Notes under the pieces: generated by a model
The model's input: only the letters and a program-made list of their open reading frames with translations
Databases searched by the model: none
What the model was told of the DNA's origin: nothing
Source of the DNA: Desmodesmus armatus
Taxonomy: Eukaryota > Chlorophyta > Chlorophyceae > Sphaeropleales > Scenedesmaceae
Assembly (NCBI GenBank): GCA_007449985.2
Contig: VIIQ02000155.1
Span: 174,532-238,531, forward strand
Length of the DNA stretch: 64,000 nucleotides
Direction of reading: 5' to 3'
Shown: positions 34,701 through 45,811 of the stretch, in pieces
Layout of the letters: every line of letters starts with the position of its first letter
How positions within the stretch are numbered: position 1 is the stretch's first letter
Program-made: the position numbers and the translations under genes

Positions 34701-36913
34701 GGGGGGGGGGGCGTGCACAAAAGAGGGCGTGCACAAATGAGGAAGAGGGAACTTCAAGGCGGTGTTGGAGGGGAAATGGTCCATGCTGGCTCAGGTCTAT
34801 GGTCCCACTGCCTGTGGTGTATGTAATGGGGGAATTCGCAGCGCGGAACATCTCCAGCTGCAGGATAGTGCACGTTGCACCGCCTGTGTATGGGCAACAG
34901 ATGGTGGGTGCGCGTGTGTGGTGCGAGCGAGCGGGGAATGCGGGCGCACAACAAGCAGGGCAATGTGGGTTGGGTTGGGGGGCACTGCGCAGTGCTACCG
35001 GTGTGTCAGTCACTCACTTTCCTCCTGGCTTTCATTCAAAAAGGCCAACTCAGACCATTACAGCTTGCACACCCACAAAGTTCAACACACGTCCACGATT
35101 GCTGCCTGCAGCACTTGTGCACCCTGTGCTCTGCTCTGGCCGCCACATGAGCTGGGTTTGTGTGTTGACGCAGAAAGTGCTTCCAGCCAATGCATCAACC
35201 ATCCAAACTTGTCACATCCCATGTCTGCATGACTCACCCACATGTCCTGGTCGTCGTACTTGGGCTGCACCTTGTGTACAAATGCTGCACCCTGTGTGTG
35301 TCACTCACGCACATGTCCTCGTCATGTTCGTTCAGGAGAGTCCACGCCCCAATCAGCAACAGCTCGCACGCCCACACAGTTCATCCACCCCCCCTCCCCC
35401 CTCCACACACACAAACACTCCCCACCCCCACCCCCACACACAAACACAACATCCTTGGCCCCCCGTGTCTGCATGACTCACCCACATGTCCTCGTCGTCG
35501 TACTTTGGCTGCACCTTGTGGTTGTCCTCGTAGGCCGCCCCATGGTGGTCCAGGTTAAGGTCCACCGGGTTTTGCGCAGCGTCTTGGTGAGGTTCATGCG
35601 CTTGGTGCCCAGCGCATCGCTCACGTCCAGCGTGGCAAACTCACACGACAACGCAGGGAAGCTGCAGGCGCAGGCGGATCACAGGGAGTGTGGATACACA
35701 GACAGGCAGACACACACAGAGCATGTCAAGAGGACAGAGCGCACTGCACAGGCTGTACACCAGCACCAGCAGGCACCAATGCCGTCATGCCCCTGCTGTC
35801 CCTGCCCACACGTAGAGGCCCCTTGGCGCTGCTGTGAGTGGGATGGTGGATGCAGCCGGTGCTGATAGCCATAAGTGTAGGAACGCGACTCGTGCAGGGT
35901 CATGTAGTGGGGTGTGACCCCAGGGACCCGGCGCTGGTCTCTACCCCCCCCCCCCCCACACACACACACACACATGGGCACACCATAAGCCGCTGCTGCT
36001 GGTCTAACAGCTGCCATCACTGCCAAGCAACAGCGCGCAGCTGGCGGCGCCTCCCGCAAGCTGCCGACATTGTCACAGCACCCAAGGGATAACATAACGC
36101 CTGCTGCGGGGCTATGGCTGCTTGGCATCACCAACCCTTGCCATGCAGCTGCTGCTGCCCTGTGTCCGCAGCCTGGTGCTGTAAGTGCTGAGAGCGGAAG
36201 TCCCCACTGCTGTTGTCATTTGCTGCCTGAAGCCCCAGACAACACACACGCCTGCGTGCTGCGTCCTGCAGAATGCCTGCCCTGCCGAGACAGGCTGGCA
36301 GGTCCCCCGCTGCTGCTTGCTGTGTGTTGCCGTATCTGATGGGCCTGTACGGATGGCGTATGTGTGCCTACCTGACGTTGAAGGTGATTTTGAGCAGCTC
36401 GTTTTGCGGGCTTCTATCCACTATCAGTTCTGATGTGGTCCGAGTCGACAGGAACGCTGACAGCTCCTGCAACCAGCAACCACCAACGAGGGACCCCGTT
36501 GTTTCGTCTCTGCACAGCTGCTTCATGCGTGTGAGCATGTGCATGGGATGTTTGTTGACGTCAGAGCAGCACAGCATCCCTGAGCGGCTTACCAGCACCA
36601 ACAGCAGGAACATCACCACAGCAGCTGCTATGGACAGCCATGCTCCGGTCAAGGTAGCCTCGGTGAGGTCACTGCAGCAGCATAGATGAAGCTAGTTCAG
36701 TCAAGCCTGAATCGAGGGGGACATCAGGCCACCAGAAGGCAGCCTGGCATGAAGCCCACTGGAGGGTGCTGATGATCCCAGGCTGCCCTAACCGACGTAT
36801 TCGGCTGTGAGTACATGGGCGCGTCCCCGCTCATTGGTTCAACGGCAGTACCTTGGGATTTTTTTGTAGAAGTCCACGCTCTTCAAGCGGGACATGAACC
36901 GAGAAGGCGGCAT
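30301..36913 (-). CDS. PDIL5-4: PDI-C / PDIL5-4-like disulfide isomerase with ERGIC domain
   Basis: Exons in transcript order: 36852-36913, 36372-36671, 35482-35661, 34462-34661, 33834-33935, 33375-33525, 31490-31568, 31131-31308, 30737-30877 and 30301-30456, about 516 residues. The start KSVDFYKKIP and DLTEATLTGAWLSIAAA lead into transmembrane helix 1. Then follow the ERGIC N-terminal part (FPALSCEFATLDVSDALGT), a thioredoxin domain (IVIINFYAP, WCHWCQRLEPAW, cis-Pro in GFPSIRVFRR), the ERGIC C-terminal part (KVPGTLHFTARAEGHSFDH, MNMTHVVHGFYFG) and transmembrane helix 2 (CAIIGGVFTVAGILDSILY). This order is that of plant PDI-C proteins, which sit in the ER/ERGIC membrane with the redox domain in the lumen. 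Exons 3 and 4 each lack one base (near 35570-35573 and 34567-34570). With both restored, all ten exons close in frame. Confidence 0.9.
31980..33340. repeat. 33-bp minisatellite, about 40 units, in PDI-C intron
   Basis: The unit CCCCCTTCACACCCCCTTCA plus CAAAAGGTCCGCC varies mainly at GGTCCGCCC, GGTCCGACC or GGTACGAAC. As 33 is a multiple of three, one strand stays open as an 11-residue periodic frame (PLHTPFTKGPP), which is a by-product. The array lies between exons 7 and 6. A copy of the exon 6 end flanks it on each side (31911-31960 and 33373-33420). Confidence 0.93.
34164..34545 (-). repeat. Triplicated exon 4 end of PDI-C
   Basis: The segment encoding the end of exon 4 and its donor (plus strand CACCTTTGCAAAGCGGATGC and onward to GCTGCCTCCCA) occurs at about 34164, 34315 and 34461. 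The 34461 copy joins the rest of the exon. The other two lie downstream in the intron and each keeps a GT donor. Confidence 0.9.
35220..35500 (-). repeat. Repeated exon 3 end of PDI-C
   Basis: The exon 3 end and donor (plus strand CATGACTCACCCACATGTCC) at 35472 has a close copy at 35228 and a diverged partial copy at about 35301. Confidence 0.85.
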
Positions 36914-37803
36914 TGTGACTGGCTCAAGCAGCTCCTGAGCTGCTCTTCAGCACAGTTTCACACGCAATAATAATATGAACAGTTGGGGAGGGCCAGACAC
37001 CCCTACACGTCCACTGTGCGGACCAGGTGGGGTGCAGCACAGTTGCAGAACCTGGCACCGATGTGAACGTGCCTGGAAGCTTGCACACAACTGCATACGC
37101 TATAACTGAGGCCGTTCATGGCCATTCCTGCAGCATGCGTGCACGTCTACTTCAACTGGCCCTCGCAGATGTCAACAGATCACTGGTGGTCCCTACAAGC
37201 GCAGAGAGCGGGTGTCCAGAGCTACTTCTCATCCCACACAGTGATTTTGTGTGACTTTGTGCCTATGGGCCTCAGCAACCCCCAAGCCATCCGTCAGCAT
37301 GTCTTCCACCGTCAGCATGCCTGCCAAGTGGCTCGTCAAAGCTCATGAGCTCATCAGCAGTGCGATAGCAGAACAGGAGACATGTTACACAATCCAGGAG
37401 CATGGACCTCGTGAAGCTCCCAGAGAATGATTGGCACCAATGATGGAGCAAGCTTTGTCACCTCCAGCCATGCCTTGCAAGGCAAGAAATGCCACAAACA
37501 CAGGCAGCACCAAGTGGATCCAGCACAACAACGCATACACATACAAGCACAACCCAAGTACATTGCCTGCTGCTGCTAAGCGCTTGTTGCAGCGCTGCAG
37601 AGGCAGAAACTGCTTCCCCAACAAGTCGAGTATGATTGTGTACATCCAACCACAGAGTACAAATGGGCAAACCACGGAAAATGCACTGTACAAGCAGCCG
37701 GCATGCAGCTGAACAACACAAAACCACAGCACTTCACAGCGCCCAGATGCTGCCGCAGCACGTTCCTCTCCACAAACACAAGCATCTGCACATGAGGCAG
37801 CTG
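36914..37803. other. Region between PDI-C 5' end and mTERF 3' end
   Basis: Both neighbours are on the minus strand, so this holds the PDI-C promoter and mTERF 3' UTR. A minus-strand open frame at 37385-37891 has hydrophobic stretches but overlaps the mTERF 3' end and has no family match I recognise. Confidence 0.4.
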
Positions 37804-40800
37804 TTACACTTGCTGCTGCTGAAGCCAGGCCTTGAAGCCAGGGAACCTGCGGCAAAACACGCCGTCTGCTTCCTGCACCATAGACCTCCACGGCAGAGCT
37901 GCAAGATCAACCACGCCCTGCTCAACAGCAGGCACAACCTGGCCCACTGCAGCAACCTGACCCTGCTGAACCACTGCCTGGCCCACTGTGCCGGTGCCAC
38001 TGCTGCTGCTGCCGCTAGCCTTTTTACTGCTGCTGGAGCTGTCAGAGCTGGAGGCTGCCGAGCAGGAAGCAGCACGGCGCTGCCGCCTGCGTGCTGGCCT
38101 GCTACCGTGGCCCGCTGCTGTGCTGGGTGCATCAAGCACCTGCTCCTGCGGCGACAGCACCCCCTCCGCCCCGTCCCGCTGCTGTGTCAGCACCCGCTGC
38201 TGCTCCTGGGACAGTTGCACCACGTACTGCAGGCGCTGTAGGCGATGTATCCCGTAGCACAGCATCATCCCCACGCTCACAGGCGGCGCTGCTGCCAGCT
38301 GCTGCTGCCAAGTGCCGCACGCGCCCACACAGCCCTGCAGCAACCCCCACTTCTTCCTCACACTTTCAGCACTGAGTGTCAGCACAGCAGGGCAGCGCAG
38401 GACCATCTGCACGACATAGCCCTCCTCCTGCCCTGTGAGATGCTGCAGCAGCTGTACCTTATTGGCAAGAGTTCTAGGGGCCTGTGTCAGCAGCCCAGGC
38501 TGTAGCAGCACCAGCCGACTGAGGCGAGGGTCGTCTGGCTGTAGCCCGAGCAGCAGCTGTAGCTCAATGACGTGGCTGTGCAGGGTGGCGGGGTTTAGGC
38601 ACAGCAGCCCAGGGACCTTCAGGGCCAGGTGCTGCACCCGAGGGTCAGTTTGATGGCCCAAGGAGGACGGCACAGCTGTTGCTGCTGCTGTGGAAGAAGC
38701 AGCAGAAGCTGCGGTTAATGGAGAGCTGTTGTTGCTGTTGGTGCTGGTGTTGGTGTGGCCATAGCCGTAGTGACTGCTCCAGGCTGGCGGTGCGCCATGC
38801 TGCTGCGCCAGCTGCTGCAGCCGCTGGAGCCTGTAGCTCATCTGGTGGTGCTTGTACATACCCAGCAACCGCTGCTTCTGCTGCTGCTGTGGCCCACGCT
38901 GAGCACCGCCTGCAGGGTCTGCCGTCTGCGGTTGAAGCGACCGCACCCCAGCGTCAACCCGCCCCGCACTGCGCGCTTCAGTGCTGTTGCTGTGGACGGC
39001 TGGCGTGCACGTTGCTGACACCCCAGCAGCAGCATGTGTTGCTGTCTGCGTGGCTGCATCCGTAGCAAACAGCAGCTCCAGGCACTTGAGCTTGGCTGCC
39101 AGAGTACTGGGCCGCATCAGCAGCATCTCGGGTGTCCTGCGCAGCTGCTTGCTGAGCTTGTCTGGTGGCACTGCTGCCAGCAGCTGCTGCAGCTGCTGCC
39201 AGCGGCGCTGCAAGTTGTCACTGCTGCACAGCAGCAGCAGAGGCTGCCGCACCGCCACTGCAGCGACTGCTGAGATGCTGCTGTAACCCAGCAACCCCTG
39301 AAGCATGGTCAGGTTTGCGGTAAGCCTGCAGCCACGCAGCACAGCACGCAGGAAGATACAGACAGTAGCAAACATATCCGGCCACTCACTTCCTTGCTGA
39401 CATAGTCACTGATCCAATTGTTGATACTTGAAGTAAGCGGTGACTGGGCCAAGCACTACTGAGCAAACCACCACGTTGTTGACCTGACAAGATTGTGGCT
39501 GGGGGGGGGGGGTGCAAGAACTGCACCCGTGTTGTGCGTCTCATTTGGAGCCTACGCAGCCCACAGAGTGAGAAGCTGTTCGGTAACGAGTGAGATACTG
39601 GAGGTTGATGTAGGTTGATCATACTAGTCAGGCTGCTACTGCACTCAGCAGCCCAACACTCTCGCAACCACACACTGCCTTCAGAGCTGCAGCTCCCTGC
39701 CACTAACCCTATGCAAGGTTACGTCACTCCTCGCAATCACTTTCACTCACATGGTATGTCTTGCAAGTGGGAACTTGCTGGTTGTGGGTATAAACAACAG
39801 CAGCGCCATTGACACCTCCCAATCCCACCAAAGCAACATAACCCCGTCTCACCTGAAAGGGCTGCAGCCCAGTACCTGCGGGCACCGCTTTGCCGCTGCT
39901 GCTGCCGCCTGCTGGCCCAGCAGCTCCTGCAGGCGCTGGCAGTTTGCTTGCAGCGAGCGCGGGTCTGCATGCAGCAGGGTGGGCTGTGCTGACAGCAGCA
40001 CTGCCAGGCTGTCCGGCTGGCCCAGCAGAGCTGAGAGCTGGGGCTCGAGGGGCAGCAGCCGCAGGAGCTGCATGAACAGGAATGCAAGGCGAAGGAAGGG
40101 TTGAAGAGGGGGGAGGGGTCAGCAAGAGAATGTTGCTAGCATGTCCGTCACATGGCGATGATGCACAGCACTAGCCGCCTGGAGTCATGAAGTACAGGCG
40201 CTACAGCCTCAGCACTGTGGAGGTGAAGTACAGGCGCTACAGCCTTGATGCTGTGGAAGCAGCAGGGGGTGGGGAATGAGTCTCTTGACGAGTGGGCCCA
40301 TGCTGCAGACTAGCCGTAAGCGCACGTGTCCCCAAGTGCTTTGCATAGCAGTGACGACTAGCTCAGTGATACATCAACTGCATGCGAGTGCTGCCCGATC
40401 CAGCACTGCCTGCTGCATGTTGACTGCACACACCTGGGGAAGCAGTATACCAGGGTTGCAAGAGATGAGCCTTTTGGCTGCTGCTTCTGACAGTGCAGCA
40501 GCGACAGACTTCGGCAGCTTCAGCTCATCACACACGAGCGCTATATCAGCAGCAACACGGGCTGAGAAGCTTCCATGGCGCGTGCTTTGTGCATGCTGCT
40601 GCTGCTGCTCCTGGTACTGCTGGCGCCGTTGTTGGCGTGCTTTCACGGCCGCCAGGCGTTCTGCCAAAGCCCTGTGCTTGGGTTGCTGGAAGCGCTCGTG
40701 TGGCAGGTGTTGCTGCTGCAGAGCATGTTCAGGGGGATCCTGACCAAGCGGCTGCTGCAAAGGAGTGGCAGGGGCCCGCTGCTGTTTCTGCGTCTGCTGT

Positions 40801-40937
40801 TGCTCTGGCAGCTGGTACCTTGGTCTGCTTTGAACGTGTTTGTCGTTGAACAGGTGCTTGAGGGGACCTGCAGGGTGCCAGAACAGCTTCAGCCTGAGCA
40901 CGCGCTGACACAAGCAGAAGCAGCAGCAAATAGGCAT
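37804..40937 (-). CDS. mTERF-domain protein
   Basis: Exons in transcript order: 40434-40937, 39853-40067 and 37804-39325, giving 746 residues with matching phases. The frame is open further 5' (to 41075, a GTG), but the first ATG is at 40937. The N-terminus MPICCCFCLCQRVLRLKLF is hydrophobic and basic and may be an organelle transit peptide. The body contains several mTERF motifs of about 30 residues with the typical PxxL pattern: ISCNPGILLPQ, LSAQPTLLHADPRSLQANCQ, LRRTPEMLLMRPSTLAAKL, KVPGLLCLNPATLHSHV, LQPGLLTQAPRTLANKV and RCPAVLTLSAESVRKKW. Such proteins bind DNA or RNA in chloroplasts or mitochondria and affect transcription or splicing there. Target and organelle cannot be told from sequence. 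Long Gln, Ala and Ser inserts separate the motifs. Confidence 0.88.
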
Positions 40938-42263
40938 GCCCCATAAGCATACCAGTGGGCGTGCTGACTGCCTCCCGGCGCTTCTGAACGTATGATGGTG
41001 CTGAGGAGATGCTTTGCGGGCCTTGGCGCACTCTTTCAAGCACCCACGCAGCCATCCCCAGATCAACGCCAGCACGAGACGCTATTAGCGTCGCTAGGAC
41101 GATGCATAATCAAAACCCACCTCTTCTTTGGCCACCAGCGCAACGTGCTAGGGTTGCAAAAATACCGTGCGAAGATTTGACCCTAGACGTCTGCAAGTTT
41201 GACTGCCGGCAGCAGCAGCAAGCGGGAGTCGATGGGACACTTGACCTCGTACAGGCTTGGCAAGAGACAAAACCAGCGTGCTGATAAGTGTTACTGATGT
41301 GGAGTTCCGACCAAGTTGACCAAGTTGCTGAGCGTGCTGACCAGCCTGGCCGGTTTGGGTCTCACAGACAGTGGCACCACCTTGATCCTTGAAGCCTCAC
41401 AACGACTTGATGTTATGGATCTGTCTGTAGCGTATCTCCATGTCATGGGGCACGTTGAGGTCAGAATGTCAATCGCAAGGGCAACATGCACGACTGGAGC
41501 TGTCACGCTCTGGCTGTGCCTGTGCCCTTGCTGCTTTCTGTGTGAGTGGGCACCTACAGTGCACTGACAGCGCCCTGATTGATGCAAAGTAGTTCATATG
41601 GATACCCTGTAATGCTTATAAACGCTCCTGCAAGTTGATGAGGGCCTGTGCCATGACTTCCACAGGTGTGGCTGGTGGTATGGCAGATTCAAGCCAAGTT
41701 ATGACAGTCACGCCAGCGCCAACAGGTACTACCAAATGTGTTTTGATGTCAATTGGTAAGGATTCGTGTTTTTACTCTGCCTACCGAGGCCCTGTACGCG
41801 AATTTCTGCAATTTCTGGGACAGGTATTGACGCTGCAGGCACATTGACTGAGAAGACTTGCATCGTTGAGGCAACCCCGTACAACATAAACAGTCTCATT
41901 GTACTCCATTAGTGTCATGAGGTGGACAGTCCCTGTTTAGCTCGGCTCGCTTGCATTTGCTCGAAACACAAACAGCCTCTCTCTTTGCTCGCTCAAAGCC
42001 ACGAAGCTGCTTGTCAACTGGCGCACTGGGTCTTTTGGACGTTGTTTGATTGTCTAAAGCGCTTCCAGGCTTGTAGTGCCCGGGCAGCCTGTCCTGGAGG
42101 ATTTTGTTCAAGAGGGTTTGTCCACCGTTTGTCCAGCGTTGTGCCCAGGCTGACAGCGTCCGAAGGAAGCCCTTGAACAGAGAGAAGAGCCATCTGCTGC
42201 ACCAGTGTGAAGCGATACTGCGCAGAGGCAGTGAGGGGTGGAAACTGCTGGTGCTGTCCAGAC
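40938..42263. promoter_or_regulatory. Divergent intergenic region, mTERF and SBP promoters
   Basis: About 1.3 kb between two divergently transcribed genes, so it should hold both promoters and 5' UTRs. No specific element is claimed. Confidence 0.45.
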
Positions 42264-45200
42264 ATGAACGAGGAGCCAGCATCACAGGAACAAGGCGTGG
42301 CAGAAGAAAATGACGCAACGGAAACATGCTTGGTGAGTACATGCTGCCCGGCTGTGGCTGACTGAAGGACGTCTGTCGGTTGGTTGGCTGTTTGTCTTGT
42401 ATAGCCTCCGCTAGTGGTCACAGCGACCGGTGGTGACTATCGAAGCCTTTTTGAAACCTGAGTATTACCTTAGTTGCCACACACGTCGCGAGAACATGGC
42501 TGGGCATGAGAAAGACTGGTCCTGACATATTTGCGCCCCGCACAGGGGGTGATCACATGGAAGCACCTTTTTGTGAGCTAGTGCTCTCAAACAGTACACT
42601 TGTTGTGCTGGACCACGCATTTCGTCCTGGCTGCAGGTGCCTGGGTGCCCCACAGCAGACCTGTCCCAGCTGTCTCGCTACCACCAGCGCCACAGGGTGT
42701 GCCAGTTCCATCTCAAGGCAACAGTGGTGCAGCTTGATGGGTGCGACCACAGGTGAGACGCGTTGAAACTGAGGTGCACAAGGTGCTCATGCAGCTACGT
42801 GCTCACATGGCAGGGTGAACCGTTGCTGCTGATGCAGGGTCAACTGCCTCTGTGCTCACACTGGACCCAACAGTGCAGAAGTGACCGCACTATCAACTAT
42901 CTCGCAGGTGCTTTCAATACCCTTGCTTTCAACACCTTCAACAACTGATAAACACACTTATAATTCTGCATCCCTGCAGGTTCTGCCAGCAGTGCGGCAG
43001 GTTTCAGCCACTGGCAGACTTCAGAGACGACCGCAGGAGTTGCAAAGCGGCGCTGCGTGCACACAACGCCCGTCGGCGCCACAGCAGCATGGCCAGCGAC
43101 AACGTCGTCTATCAGGGACGTTTCCGCTCCAGCAAGCGCAGCCTGCCCAGGGAAGCATCCAGGGGGGCTAGCGGATCTGCGGGGCGCAGGTGCCTTGAAG
43201 GGTCAGCAGCATCAGTGAGCAGCAACTCCTACAACTCAGCGCCCGCGCTGTTGCAGCGCTACGGCGAGAGCAGCAGCCAGCGCCTGCGCCCGAGCAGGGA
43301 TTGGGCCGCAACCTTTGACGGCAACAGCACAGGGGAGCAGGACAAAGGGCTGTCAGACTCTCAGGATGACAGCTATGCATCTGCTGCATCCGAGGACGAG
43401 GAATCGCCCCAACCGCGGCGCAGGGCGCGCACCAAGCAGCAGTCCCAGCGCGCACAACGAGGCCGCCCTTGCAAGCAGCCAGCAGCGGCCCAGCGCTTCG
43501 ACCAGCGCAGCATGCAGCAGCAGATGGTGATGATGATGCACATGCCCATGGGCTACACGCAGCAGCACAGCATGCAGGACTGGCACAGTGGCGCCTACAG
43601 CCCGGCTGCCATGCAGTACCCTTACCAGTCCTCATATTGGGCAGTTGGGTGTGCCGACCCTTCCAGCATGATGCAGCATGGCGAGTCGAGCCACATGCTG
43701 CCTGGTGCTCAGCACAACCTGGCTGCTGGGTATGCTGGCCAGGCAGCAGCTCCTGACCGCAGCAGGTTGGGGCAGACAGCAGGGGAGCCTCTAGGTGTGG
43801 TGAGTGCAGGCTCACCCGCTGCTGTGCCTGTGGCGGGCTGGCAGCAAGGATATGCAGGATCAGCACACCAGATGGCTGCGCCAGCAGGCGCAGCGCCTGG
43901 CTGGCAGCAGCAGGGGAGCCCTCCTGCAGGACAGCAGCAGCTCAGCACACAGGGGCTCCCTGCTGCTGCAGGCATGCCGCCAGCCTGGCATGGCACACCG
44001 GCTGTCGGCAGCCAGGAGTTCCAACCTGTAGGACAGCTGCAGGACTACGGTATGCAGGAGTACAAGCCTGCAGTACAGCTGCAGGACTACAAGCCTGCCG
44101 TACCTTCAACCTGGCAATGCAGCAGCATGTCAACCCCAGCACAACAGCTGCTGTCTGCGGTCAGCACCCAGGGCTGTGCAGCTGTGGGGGCAGTGCCAGG
44201 CTGGCAGCAGCAGCAGCAGCAGCAGGAGTATGCTGTGGCTGCGCAGCAGAGCATGCCCAGCAGCACCACCCATGCTTTCCCTGGGGCTGCAAACAGCGGC
44301 AACAACTATCAGCTGGGCAGCATGGCGGCCGCGCAGCAGCTGGCTGCTGCAGGCACTCAGGGATACGCTGCACCCGGCATGGCCCACGACTGGCAGCAGG
44401 CGGGCAGCACTGTCCAGCCACATCAGCGGACTGGCTCCTGCAGCGTGCCCATGCCTATGCAACTGCCGCCGCCCATGGCGCACAGTGCAGGACTGCCCGC
44501 AAGCGCACAAGGCGGGAACGTCCCCCTGACAGTGAAGCTGTGGAACTTTGCTGGTGGCATCAGGGGCAACACACTGCTGCAGCAGAATGCCCAGCACGTG
44601 CAAACACAGCAGCACGCCCAGCCGCAGCAGTCCACCATCGGCCAGATTGGGTGGCCTGCAGCTGCCTCGCAGCCCTCTTTCCCTCAGGCCCCAGTGCAGC
44701 CGCGGGTGCAGGCAGCAAGTGCACCTCCAGCACAGCATCAAGTGGGCGGCCCAAGTGCGTCATTCACCTACCTGCACGGTGTCATGGCAGCACAAGCAGC
44801 ACCCATGCAGCAACAGCAGCAGGGGGTAGCAGGCTGTGGGCTGCTGCAGCAGCAGGTGCCTGCTGCGTCAGGCGCGGAGCAGGACGGCTCCACACAGACG
44901 CTGTGCAGCCAGGGGCAGCAGATTGTGCCGCCCGAGCCAGCGCAGCCGCTGCAGCAGCAGCACAACAACCGGCCAGACTGGCTGGACATGCTGGCCTGCA
45001 GTGAGGACATGGATGGTGCGGACGACGTGGCGAGGATGTGCCAGTCTCCGGAGGCAGCAGCACCTGCTGCCAGCACAGCACCGCATGCGCATGCGGCCCA
45101 TGTCTTAGGCAGCATGTTGCAGGAGGGCCTCCTATCAACGGCACTGGCTGCTGCCCTGGCTGTAGGGGCAGCAGGGGCCAGCACAGACATCGGGCGATGC

Positions 45201-45428
45201 ATCTCACCGGGCGGCCTGTTGGACGGCGTTAAAGACGCAGGGGATGGGGACCTGCCATCGGAGGAGGTGGATGCCCTGCTGGATCAGGCGTTGGATGACC
45301 TGTTCCATGTGCACCCAGGCAGGGGCTTGCCGGTGTGCTGCAGTGGCAGCCCCATGGCAGTTGACGACCCTGCAGGGTGGGCCGAGTCCCTGCCATGCAC
45401 CAGCACGACGTGTGATGGCCAGGTGTGA
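42264..45428 (+). CDS. SBP-box transcription factor
   Basis: Exons 42264-42332, 42637-42752 and 42980-45428, giving 877 residues with matching phases. The DNA-binding SBP domain sits at the very N-terminus (about residues 20-100), spread over all three exons: TCLVPGCPTADLSQLSRYHQ, HRVCQFHLKA, RFCQQCGRFQPLADF, DDRRSCKAALRAHNARRRH. The first zinc site is complete. In the second, the usual His of CGRFHPL is Gln (CAG). The C-terminal ARRRH stretch is part of the typical nuclear signal. The remaining ~770 residues are Gln/Ala/Gly/Pro-rich with repeated GWQQ- and LQDYKPAV-type blocks, probably an activation region. In algae SBP factors include the copper/hypoxia regulator CRR1, but there is no evidence for that function here. 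The stop codon lies inside a 49-bp tandem repeat. An earlier ATG upstream of exon 1 is possible. Confidence 0.87.
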
Positions 45429-45811
45429 CTGCATGGGCCTGTCATGCATCAGCACGACGTGTGATGGCCAGGTGTGACTGCATGGGCCTGTCATGCATCA
45501 GCACGACGTGTGATGGCCAGGTGTGACTGCATGGGCCTGTCATGCACCAGCACGACGTGTGATGGCCAGGTGTGACTGCATGGGCCTGTCATGCATCAGC
45601 ACGACGTGTGATGGCCAGGTGTGACTGCATGGGCCTGTCATGCATCAGCACGACGTGTGATGGCCAGGTGTGACTGCATGGGCCTGTCATGCACCAGCAC
45701 GACGTGTGATGGCCAGGTGTGACTGCATAGGCCTGTCATGCATCAGCACGACGTGTGATGGCCAGGTGTGACTGCATGGGCCTGTCATGCACCAGCACGA
45801 CGTGGGATGGC
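45394..45811 (+). repeat. 49-bp tandem repeat overlapping SBP 3' end
   Basis: About 8.5 near-identical units containing CAGCACGACGTGTGATGGCC and AGGTGTGACTGCATGGGCCT. The first unit supplies the last codons (STTCDGQV) and the TGA stop of the SBP gene; the others lie in the 3' UTR or beyond. There are no spacers between units. Confidence 0.95.

Noticed and set aside
37385..37891. Minus-strand 168-codon frame with hydrophobic stretches
   Set aside because: It overlaps the mTERF 3' end in another frame, has no family likeness I recognise, and opposing open frames exist; it is probably 3' UTR.
45394..45811. Regular repeats resembling a CRISPR array
   Set aside because: Units abut with no unique spacers, and the DNA is eukaryotic nuclear.
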